The translations under genes were made by a program, and so were the position numbers. A model generated the notes under the pieces. The model did not search any database and was not told the DNA's origin. It worked only from the letters and a program-made list of their open reading frames with translations. A stretch of DNA of 39,649 bases, taken from contig JBAUMF010000037.1 in NCBI GenBank assembly GCA_049578545.1, positions 1 through 39,649 on the forward strand. Reading direction: 5' to 3'. Of the stretch, positions 24,585-33,404 are shown piece by piece. Numbering within the stretch: position 1 is the stretch's first letter; each line of letters starts with the position of its first letter. This DNA comes from DASQBT01 sp049578545 (GTDB taxonomy: Bacteria; Pseudomonadota; Gammaproteobacteria; Burkholderiales; Thiobacillaceae).

Positions 24585-26204
24585 TTACGGATTCTTGAAC
24601 TCCGCCTTGGGACCCAGGTAGTACCACCAGTTCAGCACCAGGCAGATAAAGTAGAAGATCGCAAAACCGTACAGCGCATACTCCGGCGTGGTGGCCTTGA
24701 TCTGTTCGCCAAAAACCTGGGGGATGATGAAGGCGCCGTAGGCCGCAACCGCCGAGGTCCAGCCCAGGGCCGGGCCCGCCTGTTCCTTGGGAAATACCAT
24801 GGCGATGGTGCGGAAGGTGGAACCGTTGCCAATGCCCGATGCAGCGAACAGCGCAAGGAACAGCAGGAAAAACGGCATGAAGTATTGTTCCGGCGTGGCA
24901 GACTGGTAGGCGGCCTTCATGAAGTAGGCCACGCCCAAGGCCGCCGCCACCATCACGATGGTGATGAGCTGGGTCACCTTGGCGCCGCCGACCTTGTCAG
25001 CAATCCAGCCACCGATGGGGCGGATCAGGGCTCCGATGAAGGGGCCCATCCAGGCGTACATCAGGGCGCTGGGGGCATTGGGGTTGACCGTGGTATGGGT
25101 CAGCAGGCCATCAGCGCCGGGAATGTGCTGGAAGCCGAAGATCACCTTGATGGCCAGGGCGAAGGCGGCAGAGTAGCCGATGAAGCTGCCGAAGGTCATG
25201 GTGTAGATGGTGCTCATGACCCAGGTGTGCTTGTTGCCGAAGATCTTGAACTGGCGTTGCAGGTTGGGCTTGATGTCACCGGGGATGAGCTTCATCAGGA
25301 ACACCGTGGCGAAAATGATGGCGGCCAGCACGAACCACTTGGTCCAGCCCGGTGCACCCAGTCCGGTAGGCGCCGGCAGAATGATGTACAGGCCGACGGC
25401 GGCGGTGATGAAACCGATCAGCAGCAGACCGGCAATCTTGGCCATGGCGCCGAGCGGCGAGCCGGGATGCGGTGTCACTTCTTCAGTCTTGATGTTGTTC
25501 ATGCCGAACCACCCGGCGACGGCCAGGGGGACCAGCAAGAACAGCCAGACAAAGCCGGCGTTCTGGATATAGGTGAGCGAACCCGCTGGCGCCTTGCCGA
25601 TCAGGCTGCCGGAAGGCTGCACCAGGGTCATGGGGTCGCCGCCCAGAGAGCCAATGAGGGGCAAGGTCATCACCAGCGGGACGAGGATCTGCATGGTGGT
25701 CACGCCTGCGTTGCCCAGGCCGGCATTGAGCCCCAGGGCCAGACCCTGCATGCGCTTGGGAAAGAAGAAGCTGATGTTGGACATGCTGGATGCGAAGTTG
25801 CCGCCGCCGAAGCCCGACAGAAAGGCAAGCACCTGGAACATCCACAGGGGCGTGTTCTTGTCCTGCAGGGCAAGGCCGATCCCCAGGGCCGGAATCATGA
25901 GCAGGGCGGTGGTAAAGAAGATGGTATTGCGTCCGCCGGCAATGCGGATGAAGAAGCTGGACGGGATACGCAAGGTGGCGCCGGTAAGGCCCGCAATCGC
26001 CGAGAGGGTAAACAGTTGCTCGGGCTTGAAGGGGAAACCGGCATTGATCATCTGCACCGTGACCATGCTCCAGATGATCCACACCGCGAAACCGCAAAGC
26101 AGGCTGGGAATGGAGATCCACAGGTTGCGGTTGGCGACTCCCTTGCCGGTGGTTTCCCAGAACTTCGGATCTTCCGGATTCCACTGGGTTATGTTGGTAG
26201 GCAT
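24585..26204 (-). CDS. narK2: Nitrate/nitrite transporter NarK2 (MFS)
   Basis: A 12-helix major facilitator for nitrate uptake and nitrite export, 539 residues. Both nitrate-porter signatures are present: GFGGGNFASSMSNISFFFPK and GIGNGSTFRTIAMVFPKE. The N-terminus (MPTNITQWNPEDPKFWETTG) and long loop between helices are typical of the NarK2 (type II, E. coli NarK-like) branch, usually a nitrate/nitrite antiporter. CGAGGAA precedes the ATG at 26204; an upstream ATG at 26243 is less likely. It lies 57 bases after narK1 and 93 before narG. Confidence 0.94.
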   Translation of the reverse strand: MPTNITQWNPEDPKFWETTGKGVANRNLWISIPSLLCGFAVWIIWSMVTVQMINAGFPFKPEQLFTLSAIAGLTGATLRIPSSFFIRIAGGRNTIFFTTALLMIPALGIGLALQDKNTPLWMFQVLAFLSGFGGGNFASSMSNISFFFPKRMQGLALGLNAGLGNAGVTTMQILVPLVMTLPLIGSLGGDPMTLVQPSGSLIGKAPAGSLTYIQNAGFVWLFLLVPLAVAGWFGMNNIKTEEVTPHPGSPLGAMAKIAGLLLIGFITAAVGLYIILPAPTGLGAPGWTKWFVLAAIIFATVFLMKLIPGDIKPNLQRQFKIFGNKHTWVMSTIYTMTFGSFIGYSAAFALAIKVIFGFQHIPGADGLLTHTTVNPNAPSALMYAWMGPFIGALIRPIGGWIADKVGGAKVTQLITIVMVAAALGVAYFMKAAYQSATPEQYFMPFFLLFLALFAASGIGNGSTFRTIAMVFPKEQAGPALGWTSAVAAYGAFIIPQVFGEQIKATTPEYALYGFAIFYFICLVLNWWYYLGPKAEFKNP

Positions 26205-26261
26205 GGTGTATTCCTCGTATAGGTTGACCAAAGAGCCGCACATTGCCCGGCCCGTTCTTTA

Positions 26262-27527
26262 TTACTCCATCAGGTCTGCAACCTGGGCCCGCTTCAATTC
26301 CCTTGCCGCATCCATCGGACGCACTTCCGTCCAGTACATCCACATCAGTGATACCCACACAACGCCGAACATCAGCATGAAGGCGGAGGAACGGACGCCA
26401 GTCAGATCGGCCAGCGCGCCGAACATGATCGGCATGAAGAAACCGCCCAGGCCGCCCGCCATGCCGACCACGCCGGAAACAACGCCGATGTTGTGGGGGA
26501 AATCGTCAGAGATGTACTTGAACACCGAGGCCTTGCCCAGGGCAAAGAACACGCCCAAGGTGAACAGGATTATGGTGAAGACTGTCGGAGTCAGGCCGAA
26601 ATGAAAGGCGAGCGGCCCCTTGACGGTCTGGATCGTGATGTCGCTCTGGGGATAGGACAGGAAGAACAGGCACACCAGTGCAACCCACAGCACCCACCAC
26701 GTCATGGTGTGGGCCCCGAACCTGTCGGAGAAATACCCGCCGACGGCCCGCAACACCCCGCCTGGAATACTGAAGGCGGCTGCCAGGAGCGCAGCGGTTC
26801 TGAGGTCGAAACCGTATTCGCTGACGTAATATTTTGTCATCCACAGGGCCAGCGCCACATAGCCGCCGAACACGATGGAATAGTACTGGCTGTAACGCCA
26901 TACCCTGGGGTCCTTGAAGGCGGAAAGCTGCTCGCGGATGGTGACGTGCTTGCCGACTTTGTGTTCCGGATCAGAGTAAGTGAAGACCCAGAACAGGACG
27001 GCTGTCACCAGCATCAGCGCCGCATACACTTTGGGCACCATCGTCCAGCCGTACCCCACCACGATGATCGGCGCAACCAGCTTGGTTAGGGCAGCACCGG
27101 TATTGCCCGCGCCGAAGATACCCATCGCCGTCCCCTGCCGCTCCTTGGGAAACCAGCGGGCGCAATAGGCGATGCCAACCGTGAACGAGCCGCCGGCAAC
27201 CCCCACGAACAACCCGACGATCAGGAACTGCCAGAACTCGGTTGCATCGGAAATAAGCCAGATGGGAATAACGGTGGACAGCATCAGGACAAGGAACACA
27301 AGACGTCCGCCGAATTTGTCCGTCCACATCCCCAGCGGGAGCCGGGTGAGAGAGCCGGTCAATACAGGCGTGGCGACCAGGATGCCGAATTCGGTTTCGT
27401 TCAGCCCCAGCTGCTGCTTGATGGGGACGCCGATTATGGCGAACATCATCCAGATCATGAAGCACACCGTGAACGCCAGCGTGCTCATGATGACAACCGA
27501 CCATGCCTTGTATTGTTGTGTTGCCAC
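26262..27527 (-). CDS. narK1: Nitrate transporter NarK1 (MFS)
   Basis: First gene of the nar operon, 421 residues, 12 predicted helices. It belongs to the type I nitrate porters, thought to work as nitrate/proton symporters: FVGVAGGSFTVGIAYCARWFP and GKASVFKYISDDFPHNIG are the signature areas. I chose the GTG at 27527 (VATQQYKAWS), six bases after GAGG; an ATG at 27587 would add 20 residues of non-family sequence. Paired narK1-narK2 genes upstream of narG are common in denitrifying proteobacteria. The promoter lies in the region shared with narX. Confidence 0.93.
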   Translation of the reverse strand: MATQQYKAWSVVIMSTLAFTVCFMIWMMFAIIGVPIKQQLGLNETEFGILVATPVLTGSLTRLPLGMWTDKFGGRLVFLVLMLSTVIPIWLISDATEFWQFLIVGLFVGVAGGSFTVGIAYCARWFPKERQGTAMGIFGAGNTGAALTKLVAPIIVVGYGWTMVPKVYAALMLVTAVLFWVFTYSDPEHKVGKHVTIREQLSAFKDPRVWRYSQYYSIVFGGYVALALWMTKYYVSEYGFDLRTAALLAAAFSIPGGVLRAVGGYFSDRFGAHTMTWWVLWVALVCLFFLSYPQSDITIQTVKGPLAFHFGLTPTVFTIILFTLGVFFALGKASVFKYISDDFPHNIGVVSGVVGMAGGLGGFFMPIMFGALADLTGVRSSAFMLMFGVVWVSLMWMYWTEVRPMDAARELKRAQVADLME

Positions 27528-27627
27528 AAACCACCTCTCTAACCGGTGACATAAAGACTTCAGTATCCTTTTACGCCGTTGGAACACCTGTTTCCAGAGG
27601 TGGGAAGAATGCGGAAATCAGGCTGTC

Positions 27628-27643
27628 TACCACTTTAGTGGTA
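27628..27643. promoter_or_regulatory. NarL-type 7-2-7 dyad
   Basis: TACCACT TT AGTGGTA is a perfect inverted repeat of two heptamers with a 2-base spacer, the arrangement recognised by phospho-NarL and NarP. It departs from the usual TACYYMT heptamer only at the fifth base. It lies 100 bases upstream of narK1 and 140 upstream of narX, next to the genes of a NarXL pair. A further heptamer match (AGAGGTA, 27722-27728) lies nearer narX. Confidence 0.65.
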
Positions 27644-27664
27644 TGAGTGGCATTTAATAAGGCA

Positions 27665-27678
27665 TTGTTTTTTATCAT
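27665..27678. promoter_or_regulatory. Imperfect FNR-type site
   Basis: TTGTT TTTT ATCAT matches the FNR/ANR consensus TTGAT-N4-ATCAA at 8 of 10 positions. It lies between narK1 and narX, near the NarL-type dyad, where oxygen-responsive control of a nar operon would be expected. The match is imperfect and could be chance in a T-rich patch. Confidence 0.4.
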
Positions 27679-27782
27679 ATCTTTTGGTCTTGCGCGCCTG
27701 ATGGAAAGCCGGCAGCGAAGAAGAGGTATACCCTTTTATCCATGAAACTGGGAAAAGGGTGAATTACTTTTGGAGCTTGGGA

Positions 27783-29699
27783 ATGACCGCTTATTGCATG
27801 GAGAAAAAAGTGAGCCGTTTGGTGTGGAATAAACTGCAAAACTCCCTGCTGCTGAGGCTGGGCGGCATGTTTGCCGCCATCACTTTGTTGGCGGTGGCCA
27901 GCATGTCCACCTCCTGGATGGTGGCAGAAACCACCCAAGGTAGCGGCAAGGCCATCAACGTGGCGGGCAGCCTGCGGATGCAAAGCTGGCGAATGGCTTC
28001 GATCTACCAGCGCCTCCTGCAGAACGGTAACCCCGAATACCGGGAAAACCTGCAACAGGCCATAATCCGGTTTGAAAGTGACCTGAAAGCAGGCCCGATC
28101 CTGGCAGTCCTGCCGAACGACGAAACCGCCCCGCTCAAGCAGATCTACCGGCAAATTGAAGCCGGCTGGCGCGCGCAAATCAAACCTGGACTGACCAAAT
28201 TGCCGGCCACATCGGCCGCGCCGCTCACAGGTTCCGCAGTGCTGGATCAAATCCCCGAATTCGTTGCCCGCATCAACAATCTGGTCAAACAGATCGAAGA
28301 TGCCACCGAAGCGAAAATCCTGGTACTGCGCGTCATCCTTGGCGTCGCGGTCATCGCGACCATGTTCGTGGTGGCCCTTTCCATCTACCTGGTCAACAAC
28401 ATCCTTGTCGACCCGCTGCACGGCCTGCTGGAGCTAACCGACCGGATTGGACAAGGCGATCTTGCCGTGCGCACTCACTTGACTGGAAAAGACGAAATCG
28501 GGCGTCTGGGGCAAGCCTTCAATCTCATGGCGGAAGATCTGTCCAAGCTCTACCAGAACCTGGAAGCGCGGGTGGAGGAAAAGACCGCAGAACTTACCAT
28601 CGCCAACCGGTCGCTTGAATTGCTCTATCATTCCATCGCCCGGCTGTACAACGGACCAGTGGCACCCGAGACCTATGCCATTTTGCTCAAGGATCTGGAA
28701 AGCGTATTGGGGGCTGGACATGGTCAGGCGTGCCTTGTCGAAATGGACGATGAACGGGCAACAGTGATTGCATCCACGCTTGACCCTGCCGGTGGCGATG
28801 TGGACATGTGCGGATTGATGAGCTGTGCAGAATGTCTGGCCCACAAGACCCTGGACATCCATACCCTGCAGAATGGACGCCGCATATTGTCGCTGCCGCT
28901 TAAGGACACTGAGCAGAGCTATGGCGTCCTGCAACTTGAAATGCCGGAGGGTAAGGATCTGGCACCCTGGCAAACCCAGCTGCTCGAAGCGCTGTCGCGC
29001 CATATCGGCATCGCCATTGGCACCGCGAGACGCACCGAACAAAGCCATCGTCTCTCGCTGCTGGAAGAACGTGCCGCCATTGCCCGTGAGCTCCATGATT
29101 CCCTGGCCCAATCGCTTGCTTATATGAAAATCCAGGTCAGCCGTCTTAGACCGCACGTGGAACGCAGTAGCAACGAGGCTGCCCAGATCCTCAATGAGCT
29201 GCGCGAGGGGCTGAACAGTGCCTATCGCCAGTTGCGTGAACTGTTGACCACCTTCCGCCTGCGCATTGAAGGAGGAGGACTGACATCGGCATTGCAGAAC
29301 ACGGTGTCCGAGTTTTCCAATCGGGGTGACCTGTCAGTCTCACTGGACGTGCACCTGGCTGGATGCCGACTTTCGGCCAATGAGGAAATTCACACCCTGC
29401 AGGTCGTGCGTGAAGCCCTGTCCAATGTGCTCAACCACGCCAGGGCCAGGCATGCGCTGGTCAGGGTGGAATGCAGCGGCGACGGCTCGGTTTCCGCCAT
29501 CATTGAGGACGACGGCATTGGCATCCACAAAGCGGGCGGGGTCCATCATTACGGCATGACCATCATGGAAGAACGAGCGAAGAACCTCGGGGGTACATTG
29601 ACCATAGAGAAGCCAGCCGCCTCCGGCACCCGTGTCACCCTGCATTTCATGCCAGCGAACCAGCACTCCATTCCCATCCGCACAAGACTATCGACATGA
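27783..29699 (+). CDS. narX: Nitrate/nitrite sensor histidine kinase NarX
   Basis: A membrane sensor kinase, about 638 residues. The first membrane helix (LGGMFAAITLLAVASMSTSW) is followed by the periplasmic nitrate-binding P-box INVAGSLRMQSWRM, then a second helix (VILGVAVIATMFVVALSIYLV), a HAMP linker, a central module with a Cys cluster (Cys343, Cys348, Cys351 in CGLMSCAEC), the phospho-acceptor helix EERAAIARELHDSLAQS (His438) and an ATPase domain (DDGIGI, YGMTIMEERA). GGAG seven bases before the ATG at 27783 fixes the start; a GTG at 27759 is an alternative. The stop overlaps narL by 4 bases. Confidence 0.95.
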   Translation: MTAYCMEKKVSRLVWNKLQNSLLLRLGGMFAAITLLAVASMSTSWMVAETTQGSGKAINVAGSLRMQSWRMASIYQRLLQNGNPEYRENLQQAIIRFESDLKAGPILAVLPNDETAPLKQIYRQIEAGWRAQIKPGLTKLPATSAAPLTGSAVLDQIPEFVARINNLVKQIEDATEAKILVLRVILGVAVIATMFVVALSIYLVNNILVDPLHGLLELTDRIGQGDLAVRTHLTGKDEIGRLGQAFNLMAEDLSKLYQNLEARVEEKTAELTIANRSLELLYHSIARLYNGPVAPETYAILLKDLESVLGAGHGQACLVEMDDERATVIASTLDPAGGDVDMCGLMSCAECLAHKTLDIHTLQNGRRILSLPLKDTEQSYGVLQLEMPEGKDLAPWQTQLLEALSRHIGIAIGTARRTEQSHRLSLLEERAAIARELHDSLAQSLAYMKIQVSRLRPHVERSSNEAAQILNELREGLNSAYRQLRELLTTFRLRIEGGGLTSALQNTVSEFSNRGDLSVSLDVHLAGCRLSANEEIHTLQVVREALSNVLNHARARHALVRVECSGDGSVSAIIEDDGIGIHKAGGVHHYGMTIMEERAKNLGGTLTIEKPAASGTRVTLHFMPANQHSIPIRTRLST

Positions 29700-30352
29700 A
29701 CCCGGAAGTAGAAACTCAGACCATCCTCATCGTTGACGATCACCCCCTGTTCCGAAAAGGGGTGATCCAGCTCATTCAGGCCGAACCCGAATTCAGCTTC
29801 GTGGGCGAGGCGGCCAGCGGCGAAGAAGGGATCAGGCTCGCCCATTCCCTCAAGCCAGACATGATCCTGCTCGACCTGAACATGAAGGACATGAACGGGG
29901 TCAAGGTGCTGAAAGCCGTCAAGGATGCCGGACTTGATTCCAGAGTCATCATGCTGACGGTCTCGGACCAGGCAGAAGACCTGGTAGCGGCGTTGCAGGC
30001 AGGCGCAGACGGTTATCTGCTCAAGGACATGGAGCCTGAAGATCTGATCGCGCACCTGACCGAGGCCGCCCGCGGCAAGATTGCCATCACGGACAGGCTT
30101 ACCCAGCTGCTTGCTTTTTCGATGCGTGAAATGGCGCGGCCCAGGAACCCCACCGAAGCAGGGCTAACCGAACAGGAGAGCAGGATCCTTGAACATATTG
30201 CCGAGGGCAAGAGCAACAAGCTGATTGCGCGCGAGCTGAACATCGCCGAGGGGACGGTCAAGGTGCACGTCAAACATTTGCTCAAGAAGCTCAATGTGCG
30301 CTCCCGGGTGGAAGCTGCGGTGTGGGCGGATCGCAGCCGTCGCCTGTCCTGA
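29696..30352 (+). CDS. narL: Nitrate/nitrite response regulator NarL
   Basis: The partner of NarX, 218 residues. The receiver domain has the acidic pair Asp14-Asp15, phospho-acceptor Asp60 (MILLDLNM) and Lys110. The C-terminal LuxR-type HTH runs from LTEQESRILEHIAEGKSNKL through VKVHVKHLLKKLNVRSR. Its start overlaps the narX stop (ATGA), so the two are translationally coupled. It probably acts on the dyad at 27628-27643 to control the divergent nar operon. Confidence 0.95.
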   Translation: MNPEVETQTILIVDDHPLFRKGVIQLIQAEPEFSFVGEAASGEEGIRLAHSLKPDMILLDLNMKDMNGVKVLKAVKDAGLDSRVIMLTVSDQAEDLVAALQAGADGYLLKDMEPEDLIAHLTEAARGKIAITDRLTQLLAFSMREMARPRNPTEAGLTEQESRILEHIAEGKSNKLIARELNIAEGTVKVHVKHLLKKLNVRSRVEAAVWADRSRRLS

Positions 30353-30662
30353 TAACATAAGGCGCTCAACAGTTAGTTATCGAATAACGAGGCTTAAAGC
30401 AAACGACAGACTTCGAGGAGCAGTGCCCGCCGCGTTATTAGTCCTGTTTGGGGATTTCGCTTGTGTATACACAGCCATTTCACGAAGCCACCTGCGGCGT
30501 ATTTTTCTCCACGACGCATCGCATCGGCTGCCACTTGCTCCACACCCGAGACAAGGGAATTCAGGCTTTGGGCGGGTCAAAATATACATTGACGCTGTCG
30601 CATGAGGCACGAATGCACTCCACTACCCCTGTCCTGGATCGCGCTGACCGGATGAGATTGAA
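30353..30662. other. Intergenic region with a short palindrome
   Basis: About 310 bases between narL and the P-type ATPase. It contains the 12-base palindrome TGTGTATACACA (30462-30473), a candidate protein-binding site. I see no terminator with a T-run after narL and no recognisable Mg2+ riboswitch. No frame resembles a known protein. Confidence 0.4.
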
Positions 30663-33224
30663 ATGCCAGTAGATTCGACGCTGCCGCCCTGGTGGCTTGA
30701 GCCGCTGCCTGCAGGGACGGCTGACCTTGCTGCCGTGACAAACGGATTGTCTGACGCAGAGGCCAACGCCCGGCTGGCCAAATTCGGTCCCAACCTGTTT
30801 CGCCAACGGCAGGAAAAATCGCTGCTGCTGCAGTACCTCACCCGCTTCAGGAATCCGCTGGTTCTCATCCTTCTCATTGCCAGTGCGGTTTCGGCATTCA
30901 CCGGAGAGGTCACCAACTTCGTCATCATCAGCCTGATCGTTCTCATGAGCGTCACCCTGGATTTTGTCCAGGAGTACCGCGCCAATGCCGCCGCTGATAA
31001 GTTGCGCCAATCGGTCTCGGTTCGGGCCTTGGTAATGCGCGATGGCAATCCGCTCGACATTCCGGTGACCGGGGTCGTACCCGGCGACGTCGTGCTGCTG
31101 TCGGCCGGCGACATGATTCCGGCAGACGGCAAAGTGCTTGAAGCACGGGATTTCTTCGTCAAGCAGGCGCTACTGACCGGCGAATCCTACCCCGTGGAAA
31201 AGCGACCGGGGACACTAGCGGATACGGCCACGGAGCTACAGGAAGCGACCAATGCGGTGTTCATGGGCACCTCGGTCATCAGCGGCAGTGCCCGGATACA
31301 GGTAGTCAGGACCGGGACGAATACGGCGATCGGGGAAATCGCAGACAAGGTTTCCAGCCAGTCGGCACCGACGTCATTCGAGATTGGTACCCGCCGCTTT
31401 GGCATGCTGATCATGCGCTTGACCGTTCTGATGGTGATGTTCGTGCTGCTGGTCAACACCCTGTTCCACAAGCCCTGGCTGGAATCCTTCCTGTTCGCCG
31501 TGGCGCTCGCCGTCGGCCTGACGCCGGAACTCCTGCCGATGGTGGTTTCGGTTACCTTGTCCCGTGGTGCGCTGCGCATGGCGAAGAAGCGCATGATCGT
31601 CAAGCGGCTTTCCGCCATTCAGGATCTGGGCTCAATGGATGTCCTCTGCACCGACAAGACAGGTACCCTGACCGAGGCGAAAATCCGCCTGGAAAGACAC
31701 GTCGATGCCGAAGGCCGGCCGAGCGAGAGAGTACTGGAGCTGGCTTACCTGAACAGCCTGTTCGAGACCGGGTTAAAGAGCCCGCTCGACGAAGCCATTC
31801 TCGCCCACGAGCACATCGATACCGGCACCTGGAAAAAGATCGACGAGGTGCCCTTCGACTTCGAGCGTCGCCGGGTCTCCGTGCTGATCGATAACGGCAC
31901 CGCACGCTGGCTGGTGGTAAAGGGCGCGCCCGACGATCTGGTAAGCCTGTGCACACACCATGAAGCGGAAGGCACCGAACTGCAGCGTCCCATAGACGAA
32001 GCAGCACTGGCGGCAATTCGCGGCCAGTACCACGCTTTGGAGGAAGAAGGCTTCCGCGTGCTGGGCATTGCCTGGCGGCAGGTACCCCAGGACCATCCTC
32101 ACGCCGTGGTGAGCGACGAAACGGAACTGGTCCTGGCTGGCTTTGCCGCCTTCCTCGACCCACCCAAGGAAAGCGCCGCTCCCGCGCTGGCCGCCCTCAA
32201 GCGGGCGGGCGTCGCCATCAAGATCGTGACCGGCGACAGCGACCTGGTGACCCGCCACGTCTGCACCCAGTTGAAGATTCCGGTGACAGGAATCCTCGTC
32301 GGCAAGGAGATCGCTCAGATGGATGATTATGCCCTGCAGGGCCGGGTCGACACGACCAACCTGTTCTGCCGGGTCAATCCGACACAGAAGGAGCGTGTAA
32401 TCCGGGCTCTCAAGGCCCGCGGCCATGTGGTCGGCTACCTGGGCGACGGCATCAACGACGCACCCTCATTGCATTCGGCGGATGTCGGTCTGTCGGTGGA
32501 CTCGGCCGTGGATGTGGCCAAGGAGGCGGCGGACATGATCCTCCTGCAACGCGACCTGCATGTCCTGCACGCAGGCGTTCTGGAGGGACGCCGGACTTTC
32601 GGCAACATCATGAAATACATCCTGATGGGTACGAGCTCCAATTTCGGCAACATGTTCAGCATGGCCGGCGCCTCGCTGTTTCTGCCTTTTCTGCCAATGC
32701 TGCCGACCCAGATCCTGCTCAACAACATACTCTACGACATCTCGGAAATCCCGATTCCGCTAGACAAGGTGGACGCCGTAGAGACCCGGAGCCCGCGCAT
32801 GCTCGACATGAATTTCATCCGCAATTTCATGCTCGTGATCGGGCCGATCAGCTCCCTGTTCGACTTCCTGACCTTCTACGTCATGCTGGTCGTTTTGCAG
32901 GCCGATGAGAAGCTGTTTCAGACAGGATGGTTTGTCGAATCGCTATGCACCCAGGTGCTGGTGATCTTCATCATTCGTACCCGCGGCAATCCCCTGAAAA
33001 GCCATCCTCACCCGCTACTGATGGCGACATCGCTTGCGGTTGTGTGTATCGCAGGGCTGCTGCCATTTATCCCGATAGGCAGCTACTTCGGATTGGTGCC
33101 TCCCCCGGCCAGGTTTTATTACATCCTTGGAGCGATGGTGCTCGCCTATCTCCTGATCGTGGAGGTCGCCAAGCAGGGCTTCTATCGATGGGCAGCAGCA
33201 AGGATGCGGAAAGCGCTGATCTGA
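30663..33224 (+). CDS. mgtA: Magnesium-translocating P-type ATPase (MgtA type)
   Basis: An inner-membrane type IIIB P-ATPase that imports Mg2+, 853 residues, slightly short of the roughly 900 of E. coli MgtA. It has the phosphorylation motif DKTGTLT (Asp331), TGES (Glu174), TGDS and GDGINDAPSL (about residue 594). The MgtA-type segment LLNNILYDISEIPIPLDKVD supports magnesium over calcium. The N-terminal cation-ATPase domain includes GLSDAEANARLAKFGPN. The start MPVDSTLPPWW has only a weak site (GAGATTGAA) before it. No related gene is adjacent. Confidence 0.9.
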   Translation: MPVDSTLPPWWLEPLPAGTADLAAVTNGLSDAEANARLAKFGPNLFRQRQEKSLLLQYLTRFRNPLVLILLIASAVSAFTGEVTNFVIISLIVLMSVTLDFVQEYRANAAADKLRQSVSVRALVMRDGNPLDIPVTGVVPGDVVLLSAGDMIPADGKVLEARDFFVKQALLTGESYPVEKRPGTLADTATELQEATNAVFMGTSVISGSARIQVVRTGTNTAIGEIADKVSSQSAPTSFEIGTRRFGMLIMRLTVLMVMFVLLVNTLFHKPWLESFLFAVALAVGLTPELLPMVVSVTLSRGALRMAKKRMIVKRLSAIQDLGSMDVLCTDKTGTLTEAKIRLERHVDAEGRPSERVLELAYLNSLFETGLKSPLDEAILAHEHIDTGTWKKIDEVPFDFERRRVSVLIDNGTARWLVVKGAPDDLVSLCTHHEAEGTELQRPIDEAALAAIRGQYHALEEEGFRVLGIAWRQVPQDHPHAVVSDETELVLAGFAAFLDPPKESAAPALAALKRAGVAIKIVTGDSDLVTRHVCTQLKIPVTGILVGKEIAQMDDYALQGRVDTTNLFCRVNPTQKERVIRALKARGHVVGYLGDGINDAPSLHSADVGLSVDSAVDVAKEAADMILLQRDLHVLHAGVLEGRRTFGNIMKYILMGTSSNFGNMFSMAGASLFLPFLPMLPTQILLNNILYDISEIPIPLDKVDAVETRSPRMLDMNFIRNFMLVIGPISSLFDFLTFYVMLVVLQADEKLFQTGWFVESLCTQVLVIFIIRTRGNPLKSHPHPLLMATSLAVVCIAGLLPFIPIGSYFGLVPPPARFYYILGAMVLAYLLIVEVAKQGFYRWAAARMRKALI

Positions 33225-33404
33225 CAGTTGAGTTTATCTTTGTGGCCTCCAAGATTGGTTCACGTTCAGGCGGCGCAGCTGCACAAGAATTCCAACGTCG
33301 CTTCTCTTGAATAACTGAACGCCCTCTCGTCAAATGTGAACTGCACCTCGGTGGACATCGTTGCCGATTGCACTTCCCAAACAGATTTTGGCCAGGGCAA
33401 CCAC

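Noticed and set aside
24525..26222. A 565-codon open frame on the plus strand opposite narK2
   Set aside because: It is the antisense shadow of a GC-rich gene: composition is dominated by Gly, His, Gln and Asp and resembles no protein, while narK2 on the other strand is unmistakable.
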